DNA from: Thermoguttaceae bacterium | Lineage (GTDB): Bacteria > Planctomycetota > Planctomycetia > Pirellulales > Thermoguttaceae | Length of the DNA stretch: 11,787 nucleotides | Direction of reading: 5' to 3' | Assembly (NCBI GenBank): GCA_017549085.1 | Contig: JAFYVO010000181.1 | Coordinates: 1 to 11,787, forward strand | The notes under the pieces: model-generated | The model's input: the letters and a program-made list of their open reading frames with translations, nothing else | Told to the model about the DNA's origin: nothing | Databases searched by the model: none | Made by a program: the position numbers and the translations under genes | In this document: positions 1 to 5,850 of the stretch, in pieces | Position numbering within the stretch: the stretch's first letter is position 1 | Layout of the letters: the number at the start of each line of letters is the position of its first letter

Positions 1-661
1 CGTTGAAGTCGAATTTAACGTCGGTGAAGATTTCGGCGTCCGGTTTGAACGTCGTTTTCGTCCCGTGTTTGTCCGATTTCGCGCCGCGTTCGACCGGGCC
101 GGTCGGAATGCCGCGCTCGTATTCTTGATGGTAGGAGTAACCGTCGCGGCAGACCTCGACTTCGCACCATTCGGAGAGGAAGTTGACGACCGTAACGCCG
201 ACGCCGTGCAGACCGCCGGAGGTTTGGTAGGCGCCCTTGCTGAACTTGCCGCCGAATTTGAGGACGGTCATAACGCCTTCGAGCGTCGAAATTTTCAGTT
301 CCGGGTGTTCGTCGACCGGGATGCCGCGCCCGTTGTCTTCGATCGTAACGGAACCGTCGACGTTGACGAGGACGGAGATTTCGGTCGCGAATCCGGCCAA
401 CGCTTCGTCGATCGAGTTGTCGACGACTTCCGTAACGAGGTGGTGGAGGCCGCGGGTTCCGACGTCGCCGATGTACATCGACGGACGGACGCGGACGTGT
501 TCGCGGTCGCTCAAATGCTCCATATCCTTCGACGTGTAGGAGTCGGCGCCGCGCGGCGCTTCCGGGGGCGTCGCGCCGCCAAGGTTCGCGGCGGCGTTTT
601 CGAGAGGAGCGTTCGTTTGTTCCGGTTGGGAACCCGATTCGTTTTTAGGCGTTTCGTTCAT
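1..661 (-). CDS. gyrB: DNA gyrase subunit B, N-terminal part (runs off the left edge)
   Basis: GyrB is the ATPase subunit of type II topoisomerase gyrase, which introduces negative supercoils together with GyrA in the cytoplasm. Only the first 220 residues are present. The GHKL ATPase fold is plain: VRPSMYIGD at 58-66, TEVVDNSIDEALAG at 77-90 with the catalytic-type Glu78 and the Asn82 that binds Mg-ATP, the DNGRGIPV loop at 109-116, and the ATP lid TSGGLHGVGVTVVN at 147-160. The start ATG at 661 gives an N-terminal extension of about 30-40 residues, rich in Pro, Asn and Glu, relative to E. coli GyrB; it is poorly conserved in kind and probably disordered. No strong ribosome-binding site precedes it. 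It lies 188 nt downstream of dciA on the same strand. ParE is the main alternative, but the context with dciA favours GyrB. Confidence 0.93.
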   Translation of the reverse strand, partial: MNETPKNESGSQPEQTNAPLENAAANLGGATPPEAPRGADSYTSKDMEHLSDREHVRVRPSMYIGDVGTRGLHHLVTEVVDNSIDEALAGFATEISVLVNVDGSVTIEDNGRGIPVDEHPELKISTLEGVMTVLKFGGKFSKGAYQTSGGLHGVGVTVVNFLSEWCEVEVCRDGYSYHQEYERGIPTGPVERGAKSDKHGTKTTFKPDAEIFTDVKFDFN

Positions 662-820
662 ATCGATTTCGGTCGCGACGCCGACGACCGCTTTCGAGCG
701 ACGGAAAACCGTTTTCGTCGCGCTAAAAGCGTTCGGACGCGCTTTTCAAGGAATGGGCCGAGGTCGCGCTCGACAAGCGAGACGACGAACGGCGTTTTTA
801 ACGATTTGAGCGGAAATTAA

Positions 821-834
821 GGGCGCGAACGCCC
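821..834 (-). terminator. small hairpin after dciA, possible weak terminator
   Basis: Read on the minus strand, just after the dciA stop codon, GGGCG-TTCG-CGCCC forms a 5-bp GC stem with a UUCG loop, followed by TTAATTT. The stem is short and the U-tract is broken, so it could be a weak terminator or attenuator between dciA and gyrB, or chance. Confidence 0.3.
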
Positions 835-849
835 GTTCGACGTCGAACG

Positions 850-1395
850 TTATCGAACGACGAGCTTGATCCGTTCGACGTTTTCGTCCGGCAGGGTCGT
901 TTGGATTTCGCGCAAAATTTGCGGCAAGTAAAAGCTCAACTCTTGGCAAAGGAGGCGCGATTCGACGCAAACGCTCAACGTTCCGCCGCGAAACGCGACC
1001 GGGCGCGCGTGTTGCGTATAAGTCGCGAGCTTCGACGGCGAGTCGAACCCGGCGCCGCCGTCGTTCCAATCTTCCCAGTCGTTCCAACCGTCGAGCGATT
1101 CGGCGCGGAAAACGGTCGCGAGGGCGTCGTTCCAAGCGTTGTGAAAGCGCTCGACGCCGATTTTTCGCCCGAACCCGTATTTGGCGACGAGCGTCGGGAG
1201 GATCGAACCGAATTTCGTCGCGCGAATCGGCCGCTCTTCCGACAAAAAGTTGAAACCGAGCGGATGCGGCGGCGTCGCGAACGGATCGTCGCGTTTTTTC
1301 GACGTTTTCCGACTTTGGCGGGGCGTCGAGGCGTTTTTTGACGTTTTTTGGCGTTTTGGCGCGCCGGGGCTCTTGGACGACGGGCTTTTCTTCAT
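850..1395 (-). CDS. dciA: DciA/DUF721 family protein (putative DnaB helicase loader)
   Basis: The 181-residue product belongs to the DUF721 family. Its characterised members (DciA) load the replicative helicase DnaB in bacteria lacking DnaC or DnaI. Residues 1-45 form a Lys/Ser/Pro-rich, probably disordered tail. The DUF721 core follows: a helical part near 62-98 containing the NAW-NDAL segment that matches the family's W..iVG..la stretch, then the strand LSVCVESRLLCQEL at 140-153 and a C-terminal helix and strand ending VERIKLVV. A loop at about 100-125 contains an unusual GWNDWEDWNDGG insertion. The open frame reaches back to 1527. ATG 1395 is chosen because a strong promoter lies at 1499-1527 and would start transcription inside the longer version. 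Position directly upstream of gyrB is a recurrent arrangement for this family. The family call rests on remembered pattern, not a search. Confidence 0.7.
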   Translation of the reverse strand: MKKSPSSKSPGAPKRQKTSKNASTPRQSRKTSKKRDDPFATPPHPLGFNFLSEERPIRATKFGSILPTLVAKYGFGRKIGVERFHNAWNDALATVFRAESLDGWNDWEDWNDGGAGFDSPSKLATYTQHARPVAFRGGTLSVCVESRLLCQELSFYLPQILREIQTTLPDENVERIKLVVR

Positions 1396-1712
1396 ACAAT
1401 AACTTTCGAGGCGTTCGATTGGCGAAGCGACCGAGCGTTCGCGAAGCGTCGAGGAGACGCGGCGAAGCGGGGCCTTGCGCTGGAACGCCGAATACTTTAT
1501 TTTAACATATTTCGCCCGTTTCGACAAGCGCGTCGGCGCCTTCGAGCGCAGATTTTCCTTCCGAAAGAGCCGTTATTTTTCCGAATTTTTCGCGATTTTT
1601 TTTCGCCGAAAACTCGCGTCGCGGTTTGGAAAAGTTGGGGAAAACGGCGAGAAACGATCGAGTTTAACGTCGGCGTAAGCCGGGCAGTTTAGGTAAAAGA
1701 AAGGGCGTTTTT
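1396..1712. other. divergent intergenic region dciA / miaA
   Basis: Between the divergent dciA and miaA starts no credible gene is seen; the short open frames here are Arg/Phe-rich and lack ribosome-binding sites. The left part holds the dciA promoter and an approximately 97-nt leader. The right part (about 1560-1640) is rich in T-runs on the plus strand. I could not find a convincing plus-strand promoter for miaA; the best pair, TTGCGC (1472-1477) and TATTTT (17-nt spacer), is only 4/6 plus 4/6. Confidence 0.5.
1499..1527 (-). promoter_or_regulatory. sigma-70-type promoter for dciA(-gyrB)
   Basis: On the minus strand, TTGTCG (1527-1522) is followed after exactly 17 nt by TAAAAT (1504-1499), a 4/6 and 5/6 match to the -35 and -10 consensus. 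The transcript would begin near 1492, leaving a leader of about 97 nt before the dciA ATG at 1395. It is the reason for rejecting an upstream dciA start. Confidence 0.6.
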
Positions 1713-2696
1713 ATGTCGTCGACCGTCGCCGTTCCGCCGTCGCCGTTTGCCAATTCCTTTTTCTTGACCGGCGCGACCGCGAGCGGGAAGACGGCGCTGA
1801 GCGTCGAAATCGCTCGGGAAATCGGCGCGGAGATTTTTTCGCTCGACTCGATGGCGGTCTATCGCCGGATGGACGTCGGCGTCGCGAAACCGACGGTCGA
1901 GGAGCGCGGCGGCGTCCCGCATCGGATGATCGACGTCGTCGAACCGTCGGAAGAGTTTTCGTTGGCGGAGTATCTCAAGTTGGCGGGCGAAGGCGTCGCC
2001 GAGTGCGAACGGAACGGACGGATTCCGCTTTTCGTCGGGGGAACGCCCCTTTATTTGAAGGCGATTTTGTTCGGCGTTTTCGAGGGGCCCGGCGCCGACC
2101 CGGAGATTCGCGAACGATTGCGGCGCGAGGAAGAAACGAACGGGCCCGGTTGGCTGCATCGAAAGTTGGCCGAGCGCGACCCGAAATCCGCCGAGCGGCT
2201 GCATCCGAACGATACGAAGCGCTTGATTCGCGCGTTGGAAATACTTGAAATCGCCGGAAAACCGATTTCCGAACTGCAAACGCAGTTTGAGGCGGCGCCG
2301 CTCGTCGACCCGAGTCGCGTTTTCATCTTGACTTGGGAACGCTCCGCGCTTTACGATCGGATCAATCGCCGAGTCGACGCGATGATGGAAGACGGCTTCC
2401 TCGAAGAGACGCGAGCGCTTTTCGCCGAAACCCCTCCGCCGGGCCCGACGGCGTCGAAAGCGGTCGGGTATCGCGAACTCGACGCCGTGTTGCGGGGAGA
2501 AATGGAACTCGACGCCGCGCTCGACAAGATTAAGCAAGCGACGCGGAATTTTGCGAAACGGCAAGAGACTTGGTTCCGCTCGCTGACGGCGTCCGGGGCG
2601 CATCGAATCGCCGTCGACGGTCGGGAACGCGCCGACGTCCGGGACGAAATCGTCGCCGCGATTCGCTCGACCCTCGCCGCGTCCGCCGCTCGATAA
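1713..2696 (+). CDS. miaA: tRNA dimethylallyltransferase (MiaA)
   Basis: MiaA transfers a dimethylallyl group from DMAPP to N6 of A37 in tRNAs reading UNN codons, the first step toward ms2i6A. The 327-residue product has the usual length. Visible motifs are the P-loop GATASGKT at 20-27, DSMAVYRRMDVGVAKPT at 45-61 (E. coli has Gln where this has Ala49), HRMIDVVEP at 70-78, GGTPLYLKAIL at 109-119, LHPNDTKRLIRALEI at 163-177, KAVGYRE at 249-255 and the tRNA-binding RNFAKRQETWFR at 278-289. ATG 1713 is preceded at 8 nt by GAAAGG (1699-1704), and the P-loop sits at the expected distance from this start. The gene stands alone on the plus strand, divergent from dciA and convergent with the lipoprotein gene 85 nt downstream. 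No partner gene such as hfq or mutL is adjacent. Confidence 0.95.
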   Translation: MSSTVAVPPSPFANSFFLTGATASGKTALSVEIAREIGAEIFSLDSMAVYRRMDVGVAKPTVEERGGVPHRMIDVVEPSEEFSLAEYLKLAGEGVAECERNGRIPLFVGGTPLYLKAILFGVFEGPGADPEIRERLRREEETNGPGWLHRKLAERDPKSAERLHPNDTKRLIRALEILEIAGKPISELQTQFEAAPLVDPSRVFILTWERSALYDRINRRVDAMMEDGFLEETRALFAETPPPGPTASKAVGYRELDAVLRGEMELDAALDKIKQATRNFAKRQETWFRSLTASGAHRIAVDGRERADVRDEIVAAIRSTLAASAAR

Positions 2697-2781
2697 CGCG
2701 AACGGACGGAAACGAATCGGTAAAACGACGATTAAACGTTAGAATAGAGAAAATGGGGAAACGGCGGAGACGCGAAGTCGC

Positions 2782-3402
2782 TCAACCGCCGAGCGGCGCG
2801 ACGAATTCGAATTTCCGGTTCGTTTCGAGTTCGACGAGTTCGAGCTTGAAAATTTTGACTTTCGGGGCGTCTTCGGACGCGTCGGCTTGCGCGCCGGCGG
2901 TCGGGACGGTTCCGCGTTCGACGTATCCGGCCAAGAGGTAATCGACCGGCTCGCCGAGCGCCGCGACAAACTTTTTGCGTTCGGCCGGAATGAAAAGGTT
3001 GTTGGCGCGAACGTCGCTTTCTTTCAACGCGGCTTGAACGGCGCTCTTTTCAAGGAGGCGGAAGGACGAACTCGTTTCAATTTGCTGACGCGCCGCTTCG
3101 GAGAGGCCGCCGAGATCGCCTTGGCCGGAGACGCCGAGAAAACAAAGCGTCGCGTTGGGCTTGCCGTTGAGAACGGTCAAACGTTGCAGCTCTTGAAGCG
3201 CTTCCGACGTCGCTTTTTCGACCGCCGGGGACGAAACCGCCGCGACGGCGTCCGAGTCGCCCTTGCCGCCGAAACAGCCGACGAGCGCCGTCGAGACAAG
3301 CGCGACAAGGAAGAAAAAAGCGACGGCGCGACGCTGCGACGTCGAAGCGTCGACGGCGGGGAAGGTCGGCGAGTTAAACGAGCGAAGACGGGAAAAATGC
3401 AT
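2782..3402 (-). CDS. putative lipoprotein with an LpoB-like (penicillin-binding protein activator) domain
   Basis: This 206-residue protein begins with a long basic n-region (1-27), a hydrophobic segment near 28-40 and a lipobox ending LVGC, so the mature protein would begin at Cys43 and be lipid-anchored. A Gly/Ser/Ala linker follows. Residues about 60-205 follow the order of E. coli LpoB: a strand (ATLCFLGV), a helix, the SSSFRLLEKSAVQAALKES segment (LpoB NNGKFTLVSAQQL), a helix, VDYLLAGYVERG (LpoB AHYVLYSSASG), and a final hairpin KIFKLELVELETNRKFEF (LpoB LQMQLMLVQTGEIIW). LpoB-type proteins bind and stimulate class A penicillin-binding proteins; the CsgG and FlgT/TolB-like folds are related, so function is inferred. 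ATG 3402 has GGAG at 7 nt (3410-3413). It is divergent from the FtsQ-like gene, 193 nt away, which supports a cell-envelope role. Confidence 0.6.
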   Translation of the reverse strand: MHFSRLRSFNSPTFPAVDASTSQRRAVAFFFLVALVSTALVGCFGGKGDSDAVAAVSSPAVEKATSEALQELQRLTVLNGKPNATLCFLGVSGQGDLGGLSEAARQQIETSSSFRLLEKSAVQAALKESDVRANNLFIPAERKKFVAALGEPVDYLLAGYVERGTVPTAGAQADASEDAPKVKIFKLELVELETNRKFEFVAPLGG

Positions 3403-3595
3403 TGAACGGCTCCGAGTTTAACGGTTAAGGGGAGTGCGCGCTCTTGAAAACGGGCGGTCGACTTGACTTTTTCGGCGATTCGGCTTAGAATAAAGCCGAC
3501 GGCGGCGCAAAACGTCGCGATTATGACTTTTTTTAACAAACGGCGCAAGACCGACTTTCGATTATTTTGCGCGTGGGGCTTGGAACGATCGCGAA
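3403..3595. other. divergent intergenic region, lipoprotein / FtsQ-like gene
   Basis: This 193-nt spacer separates two divergent genes. It contains the plus-strand promoter described separately and the lipoprotein ribosome-binding site. A minus-strand promoter is not clear. An ATG at 3523 opens a frame overlapping the FtsQ-like gene, but its product is Arg-rich with no family resemblance, so I treat the stretch as leader. Confidence 0.5.
3463..3491 (+). promoter_or_regulatory. near-consensus sigma-70-type promoter for the FtsQ-like gene
   Basis: TTGACT (3463-3468) and TAGAAT (3486-3491) are separated by exactly 17 nt, 5/6 matches to both consensus hexamers. Transcription would begin near 3498, giving a leader of about 98 nt. 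A 7-bp inverted repeat, TCGGCTT / AAGCCGA (3480-3486 and 3493-3499), embraces the -10 element and may be an operator. Confidence 0.7.
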
Positions 3596-4645
3596 ATGCC
3601 GCAATTGCTGAAAATTTTGCGTTATTTTTTCTTGGGGAGCGCGCAACGGGTCTTCGGCGCGCAAGCGTTGACGGGGCTTTTGCTGTTGGGGTTTGGCGCG
3701 AGCGTTTGGACGTCGTTGCGAACCGAGATTGGCGAGCAAGAAATTTATCGGGTGAAAGAAAGCGATTTTCGCGTTTGGTATCCGCCGATTTGGGTTTCCG
3801 ATCGTTTTGTCGCCGAAGCGCTGGAACTGCGCGCGCCGGAAGCTCGAACCGAAGAGCTTAACTCGCTCGACCCGAATCTTGTCGATAATTTGCTGATCGC
3901 GTTTGAGTCGCATCCTTGGGTCGAGAAGGTCGAATCGATTGAAATTCGTTTTCCGGCGCGCGTCGACGTGAAGCTGAAGTATAAAGAGCCGGTCGCGGTG
4001 ATTGACCCGACTCCGTCGGTTGCGATCGATTTGAGCGGTTCCCTTAACGACGACGGTTCGAGCGGACAAAATGGGATAAATGGGCAAGACGGCGAGAAGC
4101 GCGGCGCGGGGTTCGGGGAAAAATACGTCGTCGACGCGAACGGGTATCGCTTGCCGGACGAGTATTTTCGGAATAACCCGAGCGCTTATCGCGATTTTCC
4201 GATTATTTTGGGGATTCGCTCGACTCCGGTTTCTGGGTTTGGTCAGTGCGGCGATCCGTTGGTCGTCGAGGCGGCGGCGTTCGCGCGGTTTTTGGCGGAG
4301 AGAAAAGTCTTTGAAAAACTTGGGATTAATCGTATTGTCGTCGCGAAAAAGAAAGGGGAGACCCAAGGGACTTATTCTTTGAAGAGCGTCGGCGGCGCCG
4401 TCGTTCTTTGGGGACGCTTTGGGTCGGCGGAGGAACGAAACGGCGAGCTCGGCGAAACGTCGGCGCTTCAAGAGGCGAAGGCGCGGAGGCTCTTGCTGTT
4501 GGCGGAAAAATACGCGTCGCTCGATTCCGTTCCTCCGGAGGCGCTCGGCGAGCTTAATTTGACCGTTGGAGCGGAGGAAGAGAACGGCGCGGAGAACGCA
4601 AACGGCGGAGTTCCCGCGAACTTTGCGGACGAGAACGCAAAATAG
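3596..4645 (+). CDS. FtsQ/DivIB-like division protein with POTRA domain
   Basis: The 349-residue protein has the single-pass layout of FtsQ/DivIB: a short cytoplasmic N-terminus, one membrane segment at about 21-41, then an extracytoplasmic region. Residues 50-136 read as a POTRA domain, with the diagnostic HPWVEKVESIEIRFP (106-120) and YKEPVAVID at 129-137. The FtsQ beta-domain follows: YVVDANGYRLP at 177-187, FPIILGI at 201-207, a helix near 224-241, LGINRIVVA, a strand VGGAVVLWGR at 265-274, and the helix EAKARRLLLLAEKYASLD at 293-310. FtsQ links early and late divisome proteins and binds FtsB/FtsL. A Gly/Asn/Asp-rich insertion (about 147-175) and an acidic Asn/Gly-rich tail (328-349) are not typical. 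ATG 3596 has no clear Shine-Dalgarno sequence. No ftsA, ftsZ, mur or ddl gene is adjacent. The family call is by motif and architecture. Confidence 0.68.
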   Translation: MPQLLKILRYFFLGSAQRVFGAQALTGLLLLGFGASVWTSLRTEIGEQEIYRVKESDFRVWYPPIWVSDRFVAEALELRAPEARTEELNSLDPNLVDNLLIAFESHPWVEKVESIEIRFPARVDVKLKYKEPVAVIDPTPSVAIDLSGSLNDDGSSGQNGINGQDGEKRGAGFGEKYVVDANGYRLPDEYFRNNPSAYRDFPIILGIRSTPVSGFGQCGDPLVVEAAAFARFLAERKVFEKLGINRIVVAKKKGETQGTYSLKSVGGAVVLWGRFGSAEERNGELGETSALQEAKARRLLLLAEKYASLDSVPPEALGELNLTVGAEEENGAENANGGVPANFADENAK

Positions 4646-4890
4646 CGCTTCGGTTGGAACGCTTGGCTTGGGAGAAAAACGAAACGTAACGAACGGGCGG
4701 CGACCCTCAAGCGTAAAAGAGGCGCGCGACGAGAACGGCAAGAAACAACGAACGCCGTTCAGAACGAACGGCGCGTCGAAACCCGACGGAAACGAACGTC
4801 CGCAAAAAGGCGGAAGGCCCCGTTTCGACGGTAAAAAAGGCAAGCCCGACGCGTCGAAGGCCGTCGACGCGCGGCAAAAAGCGAAATCGA
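4646..4890. other. spacer between the convergent FtsQ-like gene and flgM
   Basis: No gene is called here. One plus-strand frame stays open through the whole spacer and encodes a Lys/Arg/Gly/Pro-rich, low-complexity peptide with no recognised domain. Two hairpin-capable repeats exist, 4753-4773 (8-bp stem, 5-nt loop) and 4850-4871 (8-bp stem, 6-nt loop), but neither has an adjoining U-tract, so no terminator is claimed. Confidence 0.4.
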
Positions 4891-5184
4891 TTATTCGAAC
4901 GAATCGAACATACGACCAAGCGCGATTTCGAATTTTTCGTCGGAGTAGTAGGTTCCGGCGGCGATTTCCGAACGAATGCGATTGACGAGGTCGAGGCGGA
5001 TTTCGGAAGCGTTGAAAGACGCGGCGTTCGCGCCTTGGGCGGCTTCGGCTTGTTGGGTCGAAATTTGCATTTCGTCGCGTTGGGCGACGTTCGATTTGGT
5101 TTCGACGCCGGTTTCGCGTTTCAGCATTTCGGCTCGACGCGGCGCCGCGACGCCTTGCGTACCGTGAATTCCGTAAATATTCAT
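4891..5184 (-). CDS. flgM: anti-sigma-28 factor FlgM
   Basis: FlgM binds and holds sigma-28 (FliA) until the flagellar hook-basal body is complete. The 97-residue product has the family size and layout: an unstructured N-terminus, the short RDEMQISTQQAEA stretch (36-48; compare the family's D.v.iS..A), and the sigma-binding C-terminus with IRLDLVNRIRSEIAAGTYYSDEKFEIALGRM at 62-92, whose VnrIRseIaaGtY core is the FlgM signature. The frame could extend to 5226, but ATG 5184 is chosen because AGGAG (5193-5197) sits 8 nt upstream. No other flagellar gene is present, so it is a detached regulator. A sigma-54-like element and an extended -10 motif lie just upstream. Confidence in the family is good because the C-terminal motif is specific, although the protein is short. 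Confidence 0.78.
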   Translation of the reverse strand: MNIYGIHGTQGVAAPRRAEMLKRETGVETKSNVAQRDEMQISTQQAEAAQGANAASFNASEIRLDLVNRIRSEIAAGTYYSDEKFEIALGRMFDSFE

Positions 5185-5192
5185 TTTATATT

Positions 5193-5197
5193 CTCCT
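5193..5197 (-). promoter_or_regulatory. flgM ribosome-binding site
   Basis: AGGAG on the minus strand lies 8 nt before ATG 5184, and it decides this start over the longer open frame reaching 5226. Confidence 0.75.
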
Positions 5198-5203
5198 GAA
5201 TAA

Positions 5204-5237
5204 ATCTTATCAGAAGTTGTCTGCAATCTTCGCGCCG
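5204..5237 (-). promoter_or_regulatory. candidate flgM promoter: sigma-54-like element and overlapping extended -10
   Basis: On the minus strand CGGCGCG (5237-5231), four bases, then TTGCA (5226-5222) matches the sigma-54 layout TGGCACG-N4-TTGCA at 5/7 and 5/5, with GG and GC correctly spaced. Its start point would fall about 30 nt before the flgM ATG. Overlapping it downstream, TGATAAGAT (5212-5204) resembles an extended sigma-70 -10 element but lacks a -35. Either could serve; the sequence alone does not decide. Confidence 0.4.
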
Positions 5238-5795
5238 CGACGCCCTTCCTTGAGCGTCGACGAATCGCCGACGTTAAACGTCGTCGCCCGCCGCGCCGTT
5301 AAACTCGTCGGTTGGGAAAATCCTCAAAACCGGAGAGGGCTCGCGTTTTTTCTTGCCGCTTTTCCTTGCCGCGCGTTGAGCGAATTGCGCCGCGGGCGCG
5401 CGCCGGAATAACAACAGGAAAAAGTAAAAAGCGGGAGGCGAAAGGCTTCGTTCGCGTCGTTTTCTCTTTGGTAAAGGTATCGACGTTTCGCCGAACGAAC
5501 TTGAGTCTTCCTTGACGCTTCACCGTATTTTATCGCGTTTGCTTGGCGGCGTCGCGTCGGTAAAACGCGCGACGTCGGGCGACGATCCGAACGCGTCGTC
5601 GGCGAAACGCCTCGGCGCGCAAGACCGTATGATTCTTATTATGCCAAAACAAGCGCAATTCGACAATAGCGATCGCGCGAAAATGCGTTTTTTTTGAAAA
5701 ATTTTCTCGACTTTTCTGAAACGCCGCAAAAACGACGCGATCTAGGCGAATTAGGGAGATTGGGGGATTTGAGGGAAGCGCGGCGCGATTGGCGG
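5238..5795. other. gene-free stretch between accC and flgM
   Basis: About 560 bases have no convincing gene. Open frames of 60-75 codons exist on both strands but have TTG/GTG starts, no ribosome-binding site and no recognisable motif. The stretch contains a minus-strand promoter at 5638-5666, AT-rich patches near 5400-5430 and 5630-5720, and an eight-base T-run near 5688-5695 with no good stem before it. It could hold a long flgM leader or a small RNA. I saw no tRNA T-loop and no repeat family. Confidence 0.45.
5638..5666 (-). promoter_or_regulatory. sigma-70-type promoter in the accC-flgM gap
   Basis: Minus-strand TTGTCG (5666-5661), exactly 17 nt, then CATAAT (5643-5638), the latter preceded by TGG so that it is also an extended -10. 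Matches are 4/6 and 5/6. It points toward flgM with no obvious gene for about 445 nt. Confidence 0.5.
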
Positions 5796-5850
5796 TAAAA
5801 CGAGAAACGACGCGGAAGCGAATGTCGCCGCCGCGTCGTTTCTCGTTTTA
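5796..5850 (-). terminator. strong terminator hairpin starting in the accC stop codon
   Basis: Two perfectly complementary 20-nt arms (5796-5815 and 5831-5850) flank a 15-nt loop. The upstream arm on the minus transcript begins with the accC TAA itself, and the downstream arm ends in CGTTTTA, giving an A-tract/U-tract around a GC-rich core. It ends the accB-accC transcript. Because it is symmetrical it could also act on plus-strand transcription. Confidence 0.85.

Noticed and set aside
1396..1527. Longer DciA version starting at 1527
   Set aside because: A promoter at 1499-1527 would place this start at or before the transcription start; the extra 44 residues show no family resemblance.
1689..2603. 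304-codon minus-strand open frame opposite miaA
   Set aside because: miaA has all family motifs on the other strand; this frame is a composition shadow.
3533..4843. 436-codon minus-strand open frame opposite the FtsQ-like gene
   Set aside because: Arg/Phe/Leu-rich composition with no recognised domain; the plus-strand frame has a membrane segment, POTRA motif and a promoter.
4753..4871. Two 8-bp inverted repeats as terminators between the FtsQ-like gene and flgM
   Set aside because: No U-tract follows on either strand, and GTCGAC/CGCGTCG-type palindromes are frequent in this sequence from codon use alone.
5299..5729. Small open frames (61-74 codons) in the accC-flgM gap
   Set aside because: TTG/GTG starts, no ribosome-binding sites, and no motif or composition suggesting a real protein.
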